Positions 37,128-50,938 of a stretch of DNA of 64,000 bases are shown here, one piece after another. The notes under the pieces were generated by a model that worked only from the letters and a program-made list of their open reading frames with translations, searched no databases and was not told the origin of the DNA. This DNA comes from Chromohalobacter nigrandesensis (GTDB lineage: Bacteria; Pseudomonadota; Gammaproteobacteria; Pseudomonadales; Halomonadaceae): NCBI RefSeq assembly GCF_023061285.1, contig NZ_JAKGAM010000003.1:186001-250000 (forward strand). The letters run 5' to 3'. Position numbers and translations under genes: made by a program. Position 1 is the stretch's first letter. Each line of letters starts with the position of its first letter.

Positions 37128-38489
37128 TCATTTAAGTTTACGAGGCCGTTTCCAGCCGGCACGCGTGGTCTGACGCGGTCGCGCCACCGCCAAAGCTCCA
37201 GCGTCGACATTCTTGTTGATGGTCGAGCCGGCCCCGACCGTCGCGCCATCGCCCAGCGATACCGGCGCCACCAGGGCGGTATTGGAACCCACGAAGACAT
37301 CGTCGCCGATCTCGGTGCGATGCTTGTTGGCGCCGTCATAATTGCAGGTGATGGTCCCGGCACCGACATTGACGCCACGCCCCAGGCGAGCATCGCCGAT
37401 ATAGCTCAAATGATTGATCTTGCTGCCTTCGCCAACCTCGGCGTTCTTGGTCTCGACGAAATTGCCGACCTTGCTGTCGCACGCCAAGCGGGTACCGGGG
37501 CGCAAGCGCGCGAAGGGGCCAATGTAGGCACGCGCCGCCACCTCGGCGCCGTCGATGATGCTATGCGCCTCGATCACCGTCTCCGCCGCGATATGGCTGT
37601 CGCGGATCAGCGTATAGGGGCCCACACTGACACCGTCGCCGAGCGTCACATCGCCCTCGAATACACAGCCCACGTCGATGAAGACGTCATGCCCGCAGTC
37701 GAGACGACCGCGCACATCGAAACGCGTAGGATCGGCAAGCGCCACCCCCGCAGTCAGCAACCGCTCAGCCTGGTCGCGCTGATAGGCACGTTCCAGGGTC
37801 GCCATCTGCGAGCGATTGTTGACGCCTTCGACTTCCAGCGCCGAGGCGGGGCTGGTCGTGGCGACCTCGATGCCCTCGGCCGCCGCCATGGCAAATATGT
37901 CGGTCAGATAATATTCACCCTGGGCGTTCTCGGCGGAGAGTTGCGGCAACCAGCGCTTGAGCTGGGCACCCGTGGCGGCGACGATTCCGGTGTTGCATTC
38001 GGTGATCCCGCGCTCGGCTTCGCTGGCGTCCTTATGTTCGACAATACGCGTGACGCACCCTTCGGCGTCGCGCACGATACGCCCATAACCGCTGGGGTCG
38101 GTCAAAGTCACGGTCAACAGTCCCAAGCGACGTTCATCGACCTCATCGAGCAGCGCCGTCAGCGTCTCAGCCCGAATCAACGGCACATCGCCGTACAGAA
38201 TCAGCACCTTGCCGTCTCCCAGGCCATCCAGCGCCTGCGCCACGGCATGGCCGGTCCCCTTCTGTTCGGCCTGCAGGGCGAAACGTACATCGCGCCCATC
38301 GAGCTCGGTCTCGACCTGCTCGGCGCCATGGCCGATCACCACGTGCGTACGTGTCGCGCTGAGTTGCTCGGCAGTATCCAACACATGGGTGACCAGCGGT
38401 TTGCCCGCCAGGGGGTGCAATACCTTGGGCTTGGCCGAGCGCATCCGCGTTCCCTGGCCGGCGGCGAGTATCACCACGTCTAACATCAT
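37128..38489 (-). CDS. glmU: Bifunctional UDP-N-acetylglucosamine pyrophosphorylase / glucosamine-1-phosphate N-acetyltransferase
   Basis: GlmU acetylates glucosamine-1-phosphate and then couples it to UTP, giving UDP-GlcNAc for peptidoglycan and LPS. The 453-residue product has the uridylyltransferase domain (about 1-230) with VVILAAGQGTRMRSAKPKVL, QKGTGHAVAQAL and LYGDVPL. Left-handed beta-helix hexapeptide repeats follow (about 250-440), containing GPFARLRPGTRL, VGNFVETKNAEVGEG, and INHLSYIGDARLGRGVNVGA then GTITCNYDG. The end KRPRKLK is basic. The ATG at 38489 has an adjacent ATG at 38486. It converges with the methyltransferase gene. Confidence 0.97.
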   Translation of the reverse strand: MMLDVVILAAGQGTRMRSAKPKVLHPLAGKPLVTHVLDTAEQLSATRTHVVIGHGAEQVETELDGRDVRFALQAEQKGTGHAVAQALDGLGDGKVLILYGDVPLIRAETLTALLDEVDERRLGLLTVTLTDPSGYGRIVRDAEGCVTRIVEHKDASEAERGITECNTGIVAATGAQLKRWLPQLSAENAQGEYYLTDIFAMAAAEGIEVATTSPASALEVEGVNNRSQMATLERAYQRDQAERLLTAGVALADPTRFDVRGRLDCGHDVFIDVGCVFEGDVTLGDGVSVGPYTLIRDSHIAAETVIEAHSIIDGAEVAARAYIGPFARLRPGTRLACDSKVGNFVETKNAEVGEGSKINHLSYIGDARLGRGVNVGAGTITCNYDGANKHRTEIGDDVFVGSNTALVAPVSLGDGATVGAGSTINKNVDAGALAVARPRQTTRAGWKRPRKLK

Positions 38490-38625
38490 CGCTGTCGTCC
38501 CTATGCATCTCTTGAAGAAGATGAGCGTATTCTACGGCGGGTGGGGAATCCCACCAAGCGACATGCGTCATGTCTCGGCACGATATGTAAACGTACGTGC
38601 CACGCGGTTAGTGGATCGCATCCAT

Positions 38626-38650
38626 GAAAAAGGCGACCCGGAGGTCGCCT
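38626..38650 (-). terminator. Terminator of the ATP synthase operon
   Basis: AGGCGACC-cgga-GGTCGCCT forms a perfect 8-base stem with a four-base loop. On the minus strand it is followed by TTTTT. It lies 27 bases after the atpC stop. Confidence 0.92.
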
Positions 38651-38677
38651 TGTTGACTGCAGTAGCGCCTGCGACGC

Positions 38678-39103
38678 CTAGCGCCGACCACCCTTCTCGC
38701 GCAATTGCTGGATGGTACGCAACTGAGCCACGGCTTCCGCCAGTTCGGCGGCCGCCCGGGTATAGTCGAGATCGGACTGCTTGTCGCCCATGGCCTGCAA
38801 GGCCTCCTGACGCGCCTCTTCGGCGGCGGCCTCGTCGAGATCGTGTGCTCGCGTGGCCGTATCGGCCAACACCGAGACCACGTCCGGCTGGACTTCAAGG
38901 AAACCGCCGGTGACGAAGTACACCTCTTCCTCGCCACCTTCACGCATGACGCGTATCGGTCCCGGCTTGAGCTCGGTGAGCAGCGGTGCGTGGCCGCGCA
39001 GGATGCCCAGATCGCCCGACACGCCGGCCGCCACTAGCTGCTCGGCGTTGCCGGAGAAGATGGCCTTCTCGGCACTGACGATGTCGCATTGGAAGCTAGC
39101 CAT
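38678..39103 (-). CDS. atpC: ATP synthase F1 epsilon subunit
   Basis: A 141-residue epsilon subunit, part of the rotating central stalk and inhibitor of ATP hydrolysis. The N-terminal beta-sandwich has [20 protein letters not shown] and [19 protein letters not shown]. The C-terminal two-helix part has [20 protein letters not shown]. The ATG at 39103 is set by GAGGAG. It is the last gene of the operon, 83 bases after atpD, followed by a strong terminator. Confidence 0.97.
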   Translation of the reverse strand: MASFQCDIVSAEKAIFSGNAEQLVAAGVSGDLGILRGHAPLLTELKPGPIRVMREGGEEEVYFVTGGFLEVQPDVVSVLADTATRAHDLDEAAAEEARQEALQAMGDKQSDLDYTRAAAELAEAVAQLRTIQQLREKGGRR

Positions 39104-39186
39104 CGCTATCTCCTCGTTCGTGGAAGCTCGGGCCGGCGCGCCTCGCGCGACAACGCCGTCCCGACCACTTCCCAATGGGCGTGGCC

Positions 39187-40650
<1,464 letters not shown>

Positions 40651-41532
40651 TCATACGGCGGCGGCGCCGCCGACGATCTCCGAAATCTCCTGAGTGATCG
40701 CAGCCTGACGGGCCTTGTTATAGACCAACTCCAGGTCATCGATCAGATTGCCGGCATTGTCGGTCGCGTTCTTCATCGCGATCATCCGCGCCGCCTGCTC
40801 GCAGGCCGCATTCTCGACCACTGCCTGGTACACCTGGGATTCCACATAGCGCACCAGCAAATGATCGAGCAGGGTCTTGGCATCCGGCTCATACAGGTAG
40901 TCCCAGCCGCCGCTGGCACGTGTCTCTTCTTCATCGCCCTCGTCAGCAATTCCTTCTTCCAAGGGAAGCAACTGACGTACGATCGGCTTTTGCGTCATGG
41001 TGTTGACGAATTCGTTATGCACCACGTAAAGCCGATCCAGTTGCCCCTCATCGAAGGCCTTCAGCATGACGCTGACGCTCCCGATCAGATCTTCAGCGGA
41101 CGGGGCCTCGCCCAGTCCGCTCTTGCCCGCCACCAGATTGCCGCCATGGTTGCTAAAGAACACATTGGCCTTGGAGCCGATCGCCGCGTAATCGATCTCG
41201 ACGTCCTGCTCATGCCAATACTTGGCTTCACGCGTCACGGCCTTGAACACGTTGACGTTCAGGCCGCCGGCCAGACCGCGGTCACTGGAGACTACGATAT
41301 ACCCCACGCGCTTCACGTCGCGCTCGATCATGTACTCATGACGATATTCGGGGTTGGCCTTGGCAATATGGCTCACCACGCGACGGATCAGCTTCGCGTA
41401 CGGCTGACTGGCCGTCATGCGCTCCTGAGCCTTGCGCATCTTCGAAGCAGCGACCATCTCCATGGCGCTGGTGATCTTCTGCGTGTTCTTGATGCTCCCG
41501 ATCTGGGTGCGAATCTCTTTTGCAGCTGCCAT
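40651..41532 (-). CDS. atpG: ATP synthase F1 gamma subunit
   Basis: A 293-residue gamma subunit, the rotating shaft in the F1 head. The N-terminal coiled coil starts [20 protein letters not shown] followed by [12 protein letters not shown]. The C-terminal helix has [20 protein letters not shown] and [18 protein letters not shown]. Between them is the Rossmann-like middle domain with [16 protein letters not shown]. The region near [13 protein letters not shown] is an acidic loop, slightly longer than in E. coli, which fits a halophile. It lies between atpA and atpD. Confidence 0.97.
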   Translation of the reverse strand: MAAAKEIRTQIGSIKNTQKITSAMEMVAASKMRKAQERMTASQPYAKLIRRVVSHIAKANPEYRHEYMIERDVKRVGYIVVSSDRGLAGGLNVNVFKAVTREAKYWHEQDVEIDYAAIGSKANVFFSNHGGNLVAGKSGLGEAPSAEDLIGSVSVMLKAFDEGQLDRLYVVHNEFVNTMTQKPIVRQLLPLEEGIADEGDEEETRASGGWDYLYEPDAKTLLDHLLVRYVESQVYQAVVENAACEQAARMIAMKNATDNAGNLIDDLELVYNKARQAAITQEISEIVGGAAAV

Positions 41533-41598
41533 CTCGATCTCACCCTCTTGCGAGCCGCTCAGCTGGGATGGCGGCCCGGTATATTACCGGGCCCTTCA

Positions 41599-43143
41599 TC
41601 ACCAGGTCTGAGTGGACTTGAACGTCTCGAGGCCGGACTTGAGGCCCTGCTGGATGTCGTCATTGTAGTCGCCGGTCTGATTGATCTTGTCCATCAGTTC
41701 GGCGTGCTCGGATTTCATGTACGCCTGTAGCGACTGTTCGAAATCCAGTACCTTGGCGACTTCGACATCTTCCAGAAAGCCTTCGTTGGCGGCATACAAC
41801 GTCACCGCCATTTCAGCCACCGACATCGGCGAATACTGATTCTGCTTCATCAGCTCGGTGACCCGCTGCCCATGCTCGAGCTGCTTGCGGGTCGCTTCGT
41901 CGAGATCCGAGGCAAACTGCGAGAACGCCGCCAGTTCACGGTACTGCGCCAAGGCCAGACGCACGGTACCGCCCAGCTTCTTGATGATCTTGGTCTGCGC
42001 ACTACCGCCCACGCGCGATACCGACAAGCCGGCGTTGATCGCTGGACGTACCCCGGAGTTGAAAAGGCCAGTCTCGAGGAAAATCTGACCATCGGTGATC
42101 GAGATCACGTTGGTCGGCACGAACGCCGACACGTCACCCCCCTGGGTCTCGATGATCGGCAGTGCGGTCAGCGAACCGGTCTTGCCCTTGACCTCACCGT
42201 CGGTGAGCCTTTCAACATGCTCGGGGTTGATCCGCGCGGCACGTTCGAGCAGGCGCGAGTGGAGATAGAAGACGTCACCCGGATAGGCTTCACGGCCCGG
42301 CGGACGGCGCAGCAGCAACGAGACCTGACGATAGGCCACGGCCTGCTTGGAGAGATCGTCATAGACGATGAGGGCGTCTTCGCCACGGTCACGGAAATAC
42401 TCGCCCATGGTGCAGCCGGAATACGCTGCCAGGAACTGCATCGGGGCCGGATCGGCGGCGCCGGCGGCAACGATGATGGTATGTTCCATCGCGCCGTGCT
42501 CTTCGAGCTTGCGCACCACATTGGCAACCGTCGACTGCTTCTGGCCGATGGCGACATAGACGCAGGTAACACCCTTGCCTTTCTGGTTGATGATGGTATC
42601 GATGGCGATCGCCGACTTACCGATCTGACGGTCACCGATGATCAGCTCACGCTGACCACGCCCGATCGGCACCATGGAGTCGATGGACTTGAGACCGGTC
42701 TGGATCGGTTGATCGACAGGCTGACGGGTAATGACGCCCGGCGCGACCTTTTCCACCGCGTCGGTCATCTTGGTGTCGAGCTCGCCCTTGCCATCGATGG
42801 GATTCCCCAGTGCATCGACTACACGGCCGATCAGCTCAGGTCCTACCGGCACCTCGAGGATACGACCGGTACACTGCGCGGTCATGCCCTCTTCGAGCTG
42901 CAGGTAGTCACCGAGCACCACGGCACCCACGCTATCGCGCTCGAGGTTGAGCACCATGCCGAAGATGCTGCCGGGGAACTCGATCATTTCACCGAACATC
43001 GCATCGGCGAGACCATGAATTTTCACGATACCGTCGGAAACGCTGACCACGGTACCTTCATTGCGGGCTTCGGATGCGACATCCAGCTTTTCTATACGCT
43101 GTTTGATAATGTCGCTGATCTCGGAAGGATTCAGTTGCTGCAT
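41599..43143 (-). CDS. atpA: ATP synthase F1 alpha subunit
   Basis: A 514-residue non-catalytic alpha subunit that binds nucleotides and forms the F1 head with beta. The P-loop is [20 protein letters not shown]. Other blocks are [40 protein letters not shown] and [20 protein letters not shown]. It ends with [20 protein letters not shown]. Size and order are standard, between atpH and atpG. Confidence 0.98.
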   Translation of the reverse strand: MQQLNPSEISDIIKQRIEKLDVASEARNEGTVVSVSDGIVKIHGLADAMFGEMIEFPGSIFGMVLNLERDSVGAVVLGDYLQLEEGMTAQCTGRILEVPVGPELIGRVVDALGNPIDGKGELDTKMTDAVEKVAPGVITRQPVDQPIQTGLKSIDSMVPIGRGQRELIIGDRQIGKSAIAIDTIINQKGKGVTCVYVAIGQKQSTVANVVRKLEEHGAMEHTIIVAAGAADPAPMQFLAAYSGCTMGEYFRDRGEDALIVYDDLSKQAVAYRQVSLLLRRPPGREAYPGDVFYLHSRLLERAARINPEHVERLTDGEVKGKTGSLTALPIIETQGGDVSAFVPTNVISITDGQIFLETGLFNSGVRPAINAGLSVSRVGGSAQTKIIKKLGGTVRLALAQYRELAAFSQFASDLDEATRKQLEHGQRVTELMKQNQYSPMSVAEMAVTLYAANEGFLEDVEVAKVLDFEQSLQAYMKSEHAELMDKINQTGDYNDDIQQGLKSGLETFKSTQTW

Positions 43144-43159
43144 GCCATGTCCCTCGAAC

Positions 43160-43696
43160 TCAAGCGGAAAGTGCGTCGCGTAGACGGTTCAATCGACCGC
43201 GTACCGAGCCGTCGATGACGGTGTCGCCGGCACGCAGGATCACGCCGCCCATCAGCGCACGGTCCACCTGAGTGGTAATGGAGATTTCGCGGTTGAGACG
43301 CTTTTTCAGCGCGGTCGCGAGCTTGTCCTGCTGTGCGGCATCCAGATCGAAAGCGGAGACGATGGTCACATCCACCCGCTTCTCTTCTCGAGCGCGCAGC
43401 GCGTCGAACTGCTCGGCGATCGCCGGGAGAGCGGCAAGCCGCACCTGCGAGCCAACGCTACGGAGGAAATTGCGAAGCGACTCGTCGAGTTCTCCGCAAA
43501 TATCGAGCAACAACTCGGTCTTCTGTCCCTGGGACAGCTTCGGGTTGCCCACCACCTTAGCGGCAAACGTCGCGTCAGCCACCGTTTGCGCCGCCGACGC
43601 CAACTGTTCGGACCAGGCTTCAAGCGCCTTGTGGTCGCGCGCATATTCGAACGCCGCCTTGGCGTACGGACGAGCTACGGTAGACGTTTCAGCCAT
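43160..43696 (-). CDS. atpH: ATP synthase F1 delta subunit
   Basis: A 178-residue delta subunit that ties the F1 head to the peripheral stalk. The N-terminal helical domain has [20 protein letters not shown]. The C-terminal part shows [20 protein letters not shown] followed by [18 protein letters not shown], the usual family signature. The ATG at 43696 is followed by normal delta length. It lies 11 bases after atpF and 16 before atpA. Confidence 0.96.
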   Translation of the reverse strand: MAETSTVARPYAKAAFEYARDHKALEAWSEQLASAAQTVADATFAAKVVGNPKLSQGQKTELLLDICGELDESLRNFLRSVGSQVRLAALPAIAEQFDALRAREEKRVDVTIVSAFDLDAAQQDKLATALKKRLNREISITTQVDRALMGGVILRAGDTVIDGSVRGRLNRLRDALSA

Positions 43697-43707
43697 GCCT
43701 CACCTCC

Positions 43708-44178
43708 TCAGAGCTCGGCCGCGAGCTTGTCGACCAGCTCACGATGCTTGGCTTCATCAATGGAGGAGTCGAGGATACGCTCGGCCCCCTGAATGGCGAG
43801 TGTCGCCACCTGGGCTCGCAACTCTTCCTTCGCACGCTGCGTCTCCTGCTCGATCTCGCCGCGGGCGCTTTCGATCATGCGCTCCCCTTCGAGACGAGCG
43901 TTGTCACGCGCTTCCTCGATCATCTGGTTGGCCCGTTTATGGGCTTGCTCGATGATCTCGGCCGCCTGCTCCTTGCTTTCCTTGAGTTGCTCGGCCGCTT
44001 GCTCCTCGGCCAGCTCAAGGTCGCGAGTCGCACGGCTGGCCGCATCCAGGCCATCGGCGATCTTCTTTTGCCGCTCCTGCAGCGCCTGCATGACCGGTGG
44101 CCATACAAACTTCATGCAGAACCAGACGAAAACCGCGAAGGCTATGGCCTGACCGATCAGGGTTAGGTTCAGATTCAC
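43708..44178 (-). CDS. atpF: ATP synthase Fo b subunit
   Basis: A 156-residue b subunit of the peripheral stalk. One N-terminal membrane helix ([20 protein letters not shown], residues 4-23) precedes a long, charged coiled coil rich in Ala, Glu and Lys, ending [11 protein letters not shown]. Its start is the GTG at 44178, with GAGGTG upstream. The length is identical to E. coli AtpF. It lies between atpE and atpH. Confidence 0.96.
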   Translation of the reverse strand: MNLNLTLIGQAIAFAVFVWFCMKFVWPPVMQALQERQKKIADGLDAASRATRDLELAEEQAAEQLKESKEQAAEIIEQAHKRANQMIEEARDNARLEGERMIESARGEIEQETQRAKEELRAQVATLAIQGAERILDSSIDEAKHRELVDKLAAEL

Positions 44179-44244
44179 GCCAGCACCTCTCGCATCACAA
44201 GTTTGGAGTTAATGTCACCGTGGCCCATGGGCCGAACGGCGAAG

Positions 44245-44511
<267 letters not shown>

Positions 44512-44545
44512 TCAAGGTTTAAGGGGTTGGGGTTGAGAAAATCGG

Positions 44546-45824
<1,279 letters not shown>

Positions 45825-46038
45825 GGCGTCGGTCTTGCCGTCCTCTCGTTGCTGGTATCGTCACCGGACAAATCTCGGCGGATTATAGGGGAGCGTCTAG
45901 TGGCCTTCAACAGAACATGGACCGATTTAGCGCGATCTGGCAGCCCTTTACCACTAAAGGGGCACGAAAAGACGACAAATAACGTTAACGCGCTAAACGT
46001 TTACTGCGGCATTTTGTCACATCAAGGTCTCCGCAGAC

Positions 46039-46962
46039 TCAACGGATATGCCCCAGAATCCCATCCAGTTCATCCAGGCTAGTGTAACGAATGGTGACGC
46101 GCCCCTTGCCGGACGCTCCATGCTGGATCTTGACCGGGGCACCAAGCAGTTCGGCGAGACGCGTTTCGAGCCGTGCCACATCGGTATTGTCCGATGCACT
46201 CGGCGTGGGCTTGGCGGTTTCCTTGCCGCTGGCGTTCTGCTTGGCTAACGCCTCTGTCTGGCGCACGGTCAGGTCGCGCTCGACGACCTCACGCGCAATG
46301 CTGCGCTGACGCGCGGCGGGCAGCGTCAGCAGGGCACGCGCATGCCCCATGTCCAGGTCGCCGCGTTCGAGCAGCGTCTGCACTTCCGCGTCGAGGCTCA
46401 ACAGGCGCAGCAGGTTCGCCACCTGCGCACGCGATTTGCCCACTGCATCGGCCACCTGCTGTTGCGTGAGCTCGAAGTCGTCGAGCAGGCGCTTCAGCGC
46501 CATGGCCTCTTCCACCGGATTGAGATTTTCGCGCTGAATGTTCTCGATCAGCGCCAGGGCGAGGGCGGCCTCGTCGCTGACCTCACGCACCACGGCGGGA
46601 ATGACGTCGAGTTCCGCCAACTGAGCCGCCCGCCAGCGCCGCTCGCCGGCGATGATCTCGTAGCGAGACTCGCCCATCGGACGTACCACGATGGGCTGCA
46701 TGACGCCTTGGGCGCGAATCGAATCGGCCAGTTCCTCGAGCGACTCGGGCTGAATATCGCGCCGTGGCTGATACTTGCCTCGGCTCAGTTGGCCCAGCGG
46801 CAAGCGCATCAAGCGCTCCTGCTCCTCGCTGGCAGCCGGGGCCTGAGCGGGTTCCAGCACGACATCGCCGGCAATGGCATCATCACCGAGCGTATCGCGT
46901 TGACGCGCGCCTGCACCGATCAAGGCATCCAGGCCGCGTCCCAGTGCGCGTTTGCGCGTCAT
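46039..46962 (-). CDS. parB: Chromosome-partitioning protein ParB
   Basis: A 307-residue ParB/Spo0J protein. It begins KRALGRGLDALIGAGARQRD. The CTP-binding ParB N-terminal domain has GQLSRGKYQPRRDIQPESLE and IIAGERRWRAAQLAELDVIP. The helix-turn-helix follows in LTQQQVADAVGKSRAQVANL, and the C-terminal dimerisation segment ends in GKGRVTIRYTSLDELDGIL. ParB binds parS sites near the origin and segregates chromosomes with ParA. No parS consensus (palindromic GTTTCACGTGAAAC) is seen in this window. Confidence 0.96.
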   Translation of the reverse strand: MTRKRALGRGLDALIGAGARQRDTLGDDAIAGDVVLEPAQAPAASEEQERLMRLPLGQLSRGKYQPRRDIQPESLEELADSIRAQGVMQPIVVRPMGESRYEIIAGERRWRAAQLAELDVIPAVVREVSDEAALALALIENIQRENLNPVEEAMALKRLLDDFELTQQQVADAVGKSRAQVANLLRLLSLDAEVQTLLERGDLDMGHARALLTLPAARQRSIAREVVERDLTVRQTEALAKQNASGKETAKPTPSASDNTDVARLETRLAELLGAPVKIQHGASGKGRVTIRYTSLDELDGILGHIR

Positions 46963-47002
46963 AAGTATTCCCTCGATTCGTCTCCCGCTCGCCAGGGACG
47001 CA

Positions 47003-47770
47003 TCATAGCGCCAGGCGGCGGATCAGTTCCTTGGCCAACACCCGATGAGCCTGACTCCCCCGCGACAGACGCGCGTACTTGGTCACCGGCACGCCATGAC
47101 TGGGGGCCTCGGCGACCCGCACATTGCGCGGGATGGTCGCCTTGAGCAGGGTGTCGCCGAAATATTGGCTCAGCTGTTTGCTGACATCACGCGTCAGGCT
47201 ATTACGTGCGTCGTACATGGTGCGCACGATGCCGAAAATGCTCAGATCGGGATTCACATTGGTCTGGATCTGCTCGACGGTGTCGAGAAGCGCCGAAAGC
47301 CCTTCCAGTGCGTAGAATTCGCATTGCAGGGGAATCAGCACCCCGTCCGCAGCGGTCAAGGCATTGACGGTCAGCATGTTGAGCGAAGGCGGGCAGTCGA
47401 TGATCACCACGTCGTAACTAGCGGCCACGCTTCCCAAGGCATCGCCCAGGCAACGCTCGCGTCCATCACGATCGAGGAGGTCGACTTCGGCGGCCGTCAG
47501 GTCGCCGTTGCCGGGCAGCAGCGCATAGCCGGCCTCGGGGCAATCGAGAATCACCTCGCTGGCGCGGCGTCCGTCGAGCAGCACCTCGAGCACGCTCCCC
47601 TCGAGCTCATGCTTGTCGATGCCACTGCCCATGGTGGCGTGCCCCTGGGGATCGAGATCGACCAATAGGACCCGTTTGTCCAGCGCGGCGAGACAGGCCG
47701 CGAGATTGACCGCAGTGGTGGTCTTGCCAACGCCGCCCTTCTGGTTGGTCAAGGCGATTATCTTGGTCAC
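47003..47770 (-). CDS. parA: Chromosome-partitioning ATPase ParA
   Basis: A 255-residue ParA/Soj ATPase. The deviant Walker A motif is NQKGGVGKTTTAVNLAA with the signature lysine, then LLVDLDPQGHATMGSG and VIIDCPPSLNMLTVNALTA. Start is the GTG at 47770 with GGGAG upstream. The partner parB is 40 bases downstream. The parA-parB pair next to rsmG-mnmG is the normal position close to oriC. Confidence 0.97.
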   Translation of the reverse strand: MTKIIALTNQKGGVGKTTTAVNLAACLAALDKRVLLVDLDPQGHATMGSGIDKHELEGSVLEVLLDGRRASEVILDCPEAGYALLPGNGDLTAAEVDLLDRDGRERCLGDALGSVAASYDVVIIDCPPSLNMLTVNALTAADGVLIPLQCEFYALEGLSALLDTVEQIQTNVNPDLSIFGIVRTMYDARNSLTRDVSKQLSQYFGDTLLKATIPRNVRVAEAPSHGVPVTKYARLSRGSQAHRVLAKELIRRLAL

Positions 47771-47820
47771 GATCGACTCCCATTATCGACAACGCCCGAA
47801 AACGGCAGCGCTGGTGGCAT

Positions 47821-48447
47821 TCAACTACGTCGCAGGCGCACGAGCACGCGTTGCGCCTCATCGCCCGGCACCGCCAACCGTCGGTTTTCGACGAGCGTCA
47901 CCTCGCTCGGCAAGGCGGCAAGCTCGGTGTCCACATCACGGCCCTTCATCGCCAACCACTCGCCATCTTCGGTCAACAAGGGGCCCGTCAGCGTGAGAAA
48001 GGTCGCCAGATCGGCGAAGGCCCGCGACACGATCTGGTCGAAACCACGATGTTCGAAGGTTTCGACCCGCGCTTGCACCGGGGTGACATTATCCAGCCCC
48101 AACTCTAGAACGGCCTGGCGTTGAAAGCGTACTTTCTTGCCATTGCCGTCGAGCAGGGTCACCGCCAGGCGAGGATCGAGGATCGCCAACACCAGGCCAG
48201 GCAACCCGGCACCCGCGCCGACATCAAGCAACGTCGGACCGCGCACGGCGGCCGCGACGCTGGCGCTATCGAGCAGATGGCGGATGACCATCTGCTCAGG
48301 ATCGCGTACTGCGGTGAGGTTATAGGCGCGATTCCACTTGTGCAACAACGCGAGCAACGCCAGCAGGCGTTCACGGGCAGTGGCATCGACTTCGATTCCG
48401 AGCGCGACAAGGCCGCTATCGAGACGCGTTTCACAGGCTGGCGTCAT
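47821..48447 (-). CDS. rsmG: 16S rRNA (guanine-N7)-methyltransferase RsmG
   Basis: RsmG (GidB) methylates G527 of 16S rRNA, and its loss gives low-level streptomycin resistance. The 208-residue sequence has the SAM motif [17 protein letters not shown] and the RsmG-typical [20 protein letters not shown] near residue 40. [12 protein letters not shown] is the conserved motif of the catalytic side. The start overlaps the mnmG stop by four bases, so both are co-translated. Confidence 0.96.
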   Translation of the reverse strand: MTPACETRLDSGLVALGIEVDATARERLLALLALLHKWNRAYNLTAVRDPEQMVIRHLLDSASVAAAVRGPTLLDVGAGAGLPGLVLAILDPRLAVTLLDGNGKKVRFQRQAVLELGLDNVTPVQARVETFEHRGFDQIVSRAFADLATFLTLTGPLLTEDGEWLAMKGRDVDTELAALPSEVTLVENRRLAVPGDEAQRVLVRLRRS

Positions 48448-50339
48448 GCGTTGGCCGCCTCGAGGGATTGCTCATCGATCAGACGACGCTTCTTGAGATG
48501 CACCAACAGCAGCGACACGGCCGCCGGAGTGACGCCGGAAATACGCCCTGCCTGTGCCAGCGTCTCGGGACGGGCGGCCTCGAGCTTCTGACGGATCTCG
48601 TGGGACAGGCCGTCGATGCGTGCGTAGTCGAGATCCTCGGGGAGACGCAGCGTCTCATGGCGGCGCAAACGATCGATCTCGTCTTGCTGGCGCGCAATGT
48701 ATCCCTGGTACTTGGCCTGGATCTGAACCTGGTCGGCGACGGCCGGGTCGAGCGCGGGGGCGTCGTCGTCGAGGTCGGCATGCGTCAGTTCGGGCCGCTT
48801 GAGTAGATCCGCCAGGCGGTATTCGCGGGCCAGGGGCTTGTCGAGTTTGCCCGACAGGCGCTGGGCCAGATCGCTCTGGGGTTGTACCCAAGTATCTCGC
48901 AAGCGTTCGGATTCGCGCGCGATGGCCTCGCGCTTGGTGGAAAAACGCTGCCAGCGCTCGTCATCGACGAGTCCCAGTTCCCGTCCGATCTCGGTAAGAC
49001 GCAAGTCGGCGTTGTCCTCGCGCAGCAACAGGCGGTGCTCGGCCCGCGAAGTGAACATGCGGTACGGCTCCTGGGTACCCATGGTGATCAGGTCATCGAC
49101 CAGCACCCCGATATAGGCCTCGTCGCGGCGTGGTGACCAGGCATCCTGTCCCTGGGCGCGGCGTGCGGCGTTGAGTCCCGCCAGCAAGCCCTGGGCGGCC
49201 GCTTCCTCGTAGCCGGTGGTGCCGTTGATTTGACCGGCGAAGAACAGGTTGTGGATAAATTTGGTTTCCAGCGAGTGACGCAGATCGCGCGGATCGAAGA
49301 AATCATACTCGATGGCATAACCGGGACGCGTGATGTGCGCGTTCTCGAAGCCCTTGATCGAACGGACCACCTGGAACTGCACGTCGAAGGGTAGCGAGGT
49401 CGAGATCCCGTTGGGGTAGAGCTCGTGAGTATCGAGGCCTTCGGGCTCGACGAAGATCTGGTGGCTCGACTTGTCCGCGAAGCGGTTCACCTTGTCTTCG
49501 ATGGACGGGCAGTAGCGTGGTCCCACACCGCCGATGACGCCGGAATACATCGGCGAGCGATCGAGATTGGCGTGAATGATCTCGTGGGTGTGGGTGTTGG
49601 TATGCGCGATATGGCAGTTCATCTGACGCGGATGCTGCTCGCGGTTGCCGAGATATGACATCACCGGGGTCGGCGTGTCACCCGGCTGTGTCTCGAGCAC
49701 TGAGAAATCCACGCTTTTGGCATCCAGGCGCGGCGGTGTACCGGTCTTGAGTCGATCGACATTGAACGGCAGGGCACGCAGGCGTTGCGCCAAGGCGTTG
49801 GAGGACGGATCTCCGGCACGCCCACCGGAGTGATTGTCCAACCCGATGTGGATAACACCACCGAGGAAGGTCCCGGTACACAGCACCACGCTTTCGCCAT
49901 AGACCCGGATCCCCGTTTGCGTGACGACGCCACGCACCGTGTCGCCGTCAACGATCAGGTCGTCGGCGGCCTGTTGGAAGAGCGTCAGATGCGACTGGTT
50001 TTCCAGTTGGCTGCGAATCGCAGCCTTGTAACGGACGCGATCGGCCTGGGCTCGGGTGGCACGCACAGCGGGACCCTTGCGGGCATTGAGTACACGGAAC
50101 TGAATGCCGCCGAGATCGGTGGCATGTGCCATGGCGCCGCCTAGTGCGTCGATTTCCTTGACCAGATGGCTCTTGCCGATCCCACCGATGGCGGGATTGC
50201 AGGACATCTGGCCGAGAGTCTCGATGTTATGCGTCAGCAATAGCGTCTGACAGCCCATGCGAGCGGCAGCCAATGCGGCTTCGGTCCCCGCATGGCCCCC
50301 GCCGATGACGATGACATCAAAGCGGTCTGGATAATCCAC
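48444..50339 (-). CDS. mnmG: tRNA uridine 5-carboxymethylaminomethyl modification enzyme MnmG
   Basis: MnmG (GidA), with MnmE, modifies the wobble uridine of several tRNAs. The 631-residue product starts at the GTG at 50339 (GAGGTG upstream), giving [20 protein letters not shown]. Other landmarks: [51 protein letters not shown], and [20 protein letters not shown]. The C-terminal helical domain contains [17 protein letters not shown]. Its place beside the candidate origin is like that of gidA in E. coli. Confidence 0.97.
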   Translation of the reverse strand: MDYPDRFDVIVIGGGHAGTEAALAAARMGCQTLLLTHNIETLGQMSCNPAIGGIGKSHLVKEIDALGGAMAHATDLGGIQFRVLNARKGPAVRATRAQADRVRYKAAIRSQLENQSHLTLFQQAADDLIVDGDTVRGVVTQTGIRVYGESVVLCTGTFLGGVIHIGLDNHSGGRAGDPSSNALAQRLRALPFNVDRLKTGTPPRLDAKSVDFSVLETQPGDTPTPVMSYLGNREQHPRQMNCHIAHTNTHTHEIIHANLDRSPMYSGVIGGVGPRYCPSIEDKVNRFADKSSHQIFVEPEGLDTHELYPNGISTSLPFDVQFQVVRSIKGFENAHITRPGYAIEYDFFDPRDLRHSLETKFIHNLFFAGQINGTTGYEEAAAQGLLAGLNAARRAQGQDAWSPRRDEAYIGVLVDDLITMGTQEPYRMFTSRAEHRLLLREDNADLRLTEIGRELGLVDDERWQRFSTKREAIARESERLRDTWVQPQSDLAQRLSGKLDKPLAREYRLADLLKRPELTHADLDDDAPALDPAVADQVQIQAKYQGYIARQQDEIDRLRRHETLRLPEDLDYARIDGLSHEIRQKLEAARPETLAQAGRISGVTPAAVSLLLVHLKKRRLIDEQSLEAANA

Positions 50340-50938
50340 GTTACACCTCGAATCGCAGCGTCTGGCTGCGGTCGTGCATGTCGGCAAGCCTCATCGTCAG
50401 GCGATGAGCTTGGCAAATAGCCGGACAGTATAAACCCCTTGTGAGTAACCGTCAGGGTTTTCCACACATGGATTGCCAGTGGGTTGGCTCTTTATCGGGT
50501 CTCTTATTAATAACAATATAGAATTTAAAAGAAGTTCTGTTGCTGTTGTTATTACTGGTATCGACGATATCTGGGGATAAGTGGAAAAAACACAGCATTG
50601 GCGAATAGTTACGTTGTTTTTCCTTGATCGGAAAAGAAGCCAATAGCCTGCGTGGGAACGGGGGATGGCCTGTGGATGGAAGGGTTGCTTATCCACACGT
50701 CAGATCGTGCACCACTTGTCCCCAGGCGCATACCGGACTCCCGCCCATAGTGGTCAACATTTGGAGGTATTGTCTCTTAACCCCTTCATGACGGGGCTCG
50801 TAGCCAGGATGAGCAGGTTATGACAGAAAAGTTATGCACAGGCAAAAAATCGCCCTGTGAAGACAACGAGAAAGCGCGGCGACCCAAGGGATCGCCGCGT
50901 GATTGCGGGGTGGGAGTGCTACCTGGTCTCTGAGAACG
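50340..50938. other. Candidate chromosomal replication origin (oriC-like region)
   Basis: A 600-base gap without a gene, next to mnmG. It holds DnaA boxes: TTATCCACA at 50689-50697 and TTATGCACA at 50832-50840 fit TTATNCACA exactly. TTTTCCACA at 50458-50466 and TGGGGATAA at 50572-50580 (reverse) have one mismatch; TGTGGATGG at 50671-50679 has two. Between them (about 50488-50570) is an AT-rich stretch with TTATTAATAACAATATAG, a plausible unwinding element. Three GATC sites lie at 50626, 50703 and 50890. Genes on the left run left, and most on the right run right. An origin-proximal par locus supports this, but dnaA/dnaN/rpmH are not in the window. Confidence 0.6.
50875..50899 (-). terminator. 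Hairpin at the end of the glnHPQ operon
   Basis: CGCGGCGA (50875-50882) pairs with TCGCCGCG (50892-50899), and inside CCC can pair with GGG. On the minus strand it is followed by CTTTCTCGTTG, a moderate T-rich tail. It lies 39 bases after the glnQ stop. Confidence 0.65.

Noticed and set aside
45944-45961. Terminator between parB and atpI
   Set aside because: A 7-base hairpin is present but neither strand has a T run beside it.
46000-50400. parS site near parAB
   Set aside because: No sequence resembling GTTTCACGTGAAAC was found in the window. The GTTTCAC near 48427 lacks the second half.
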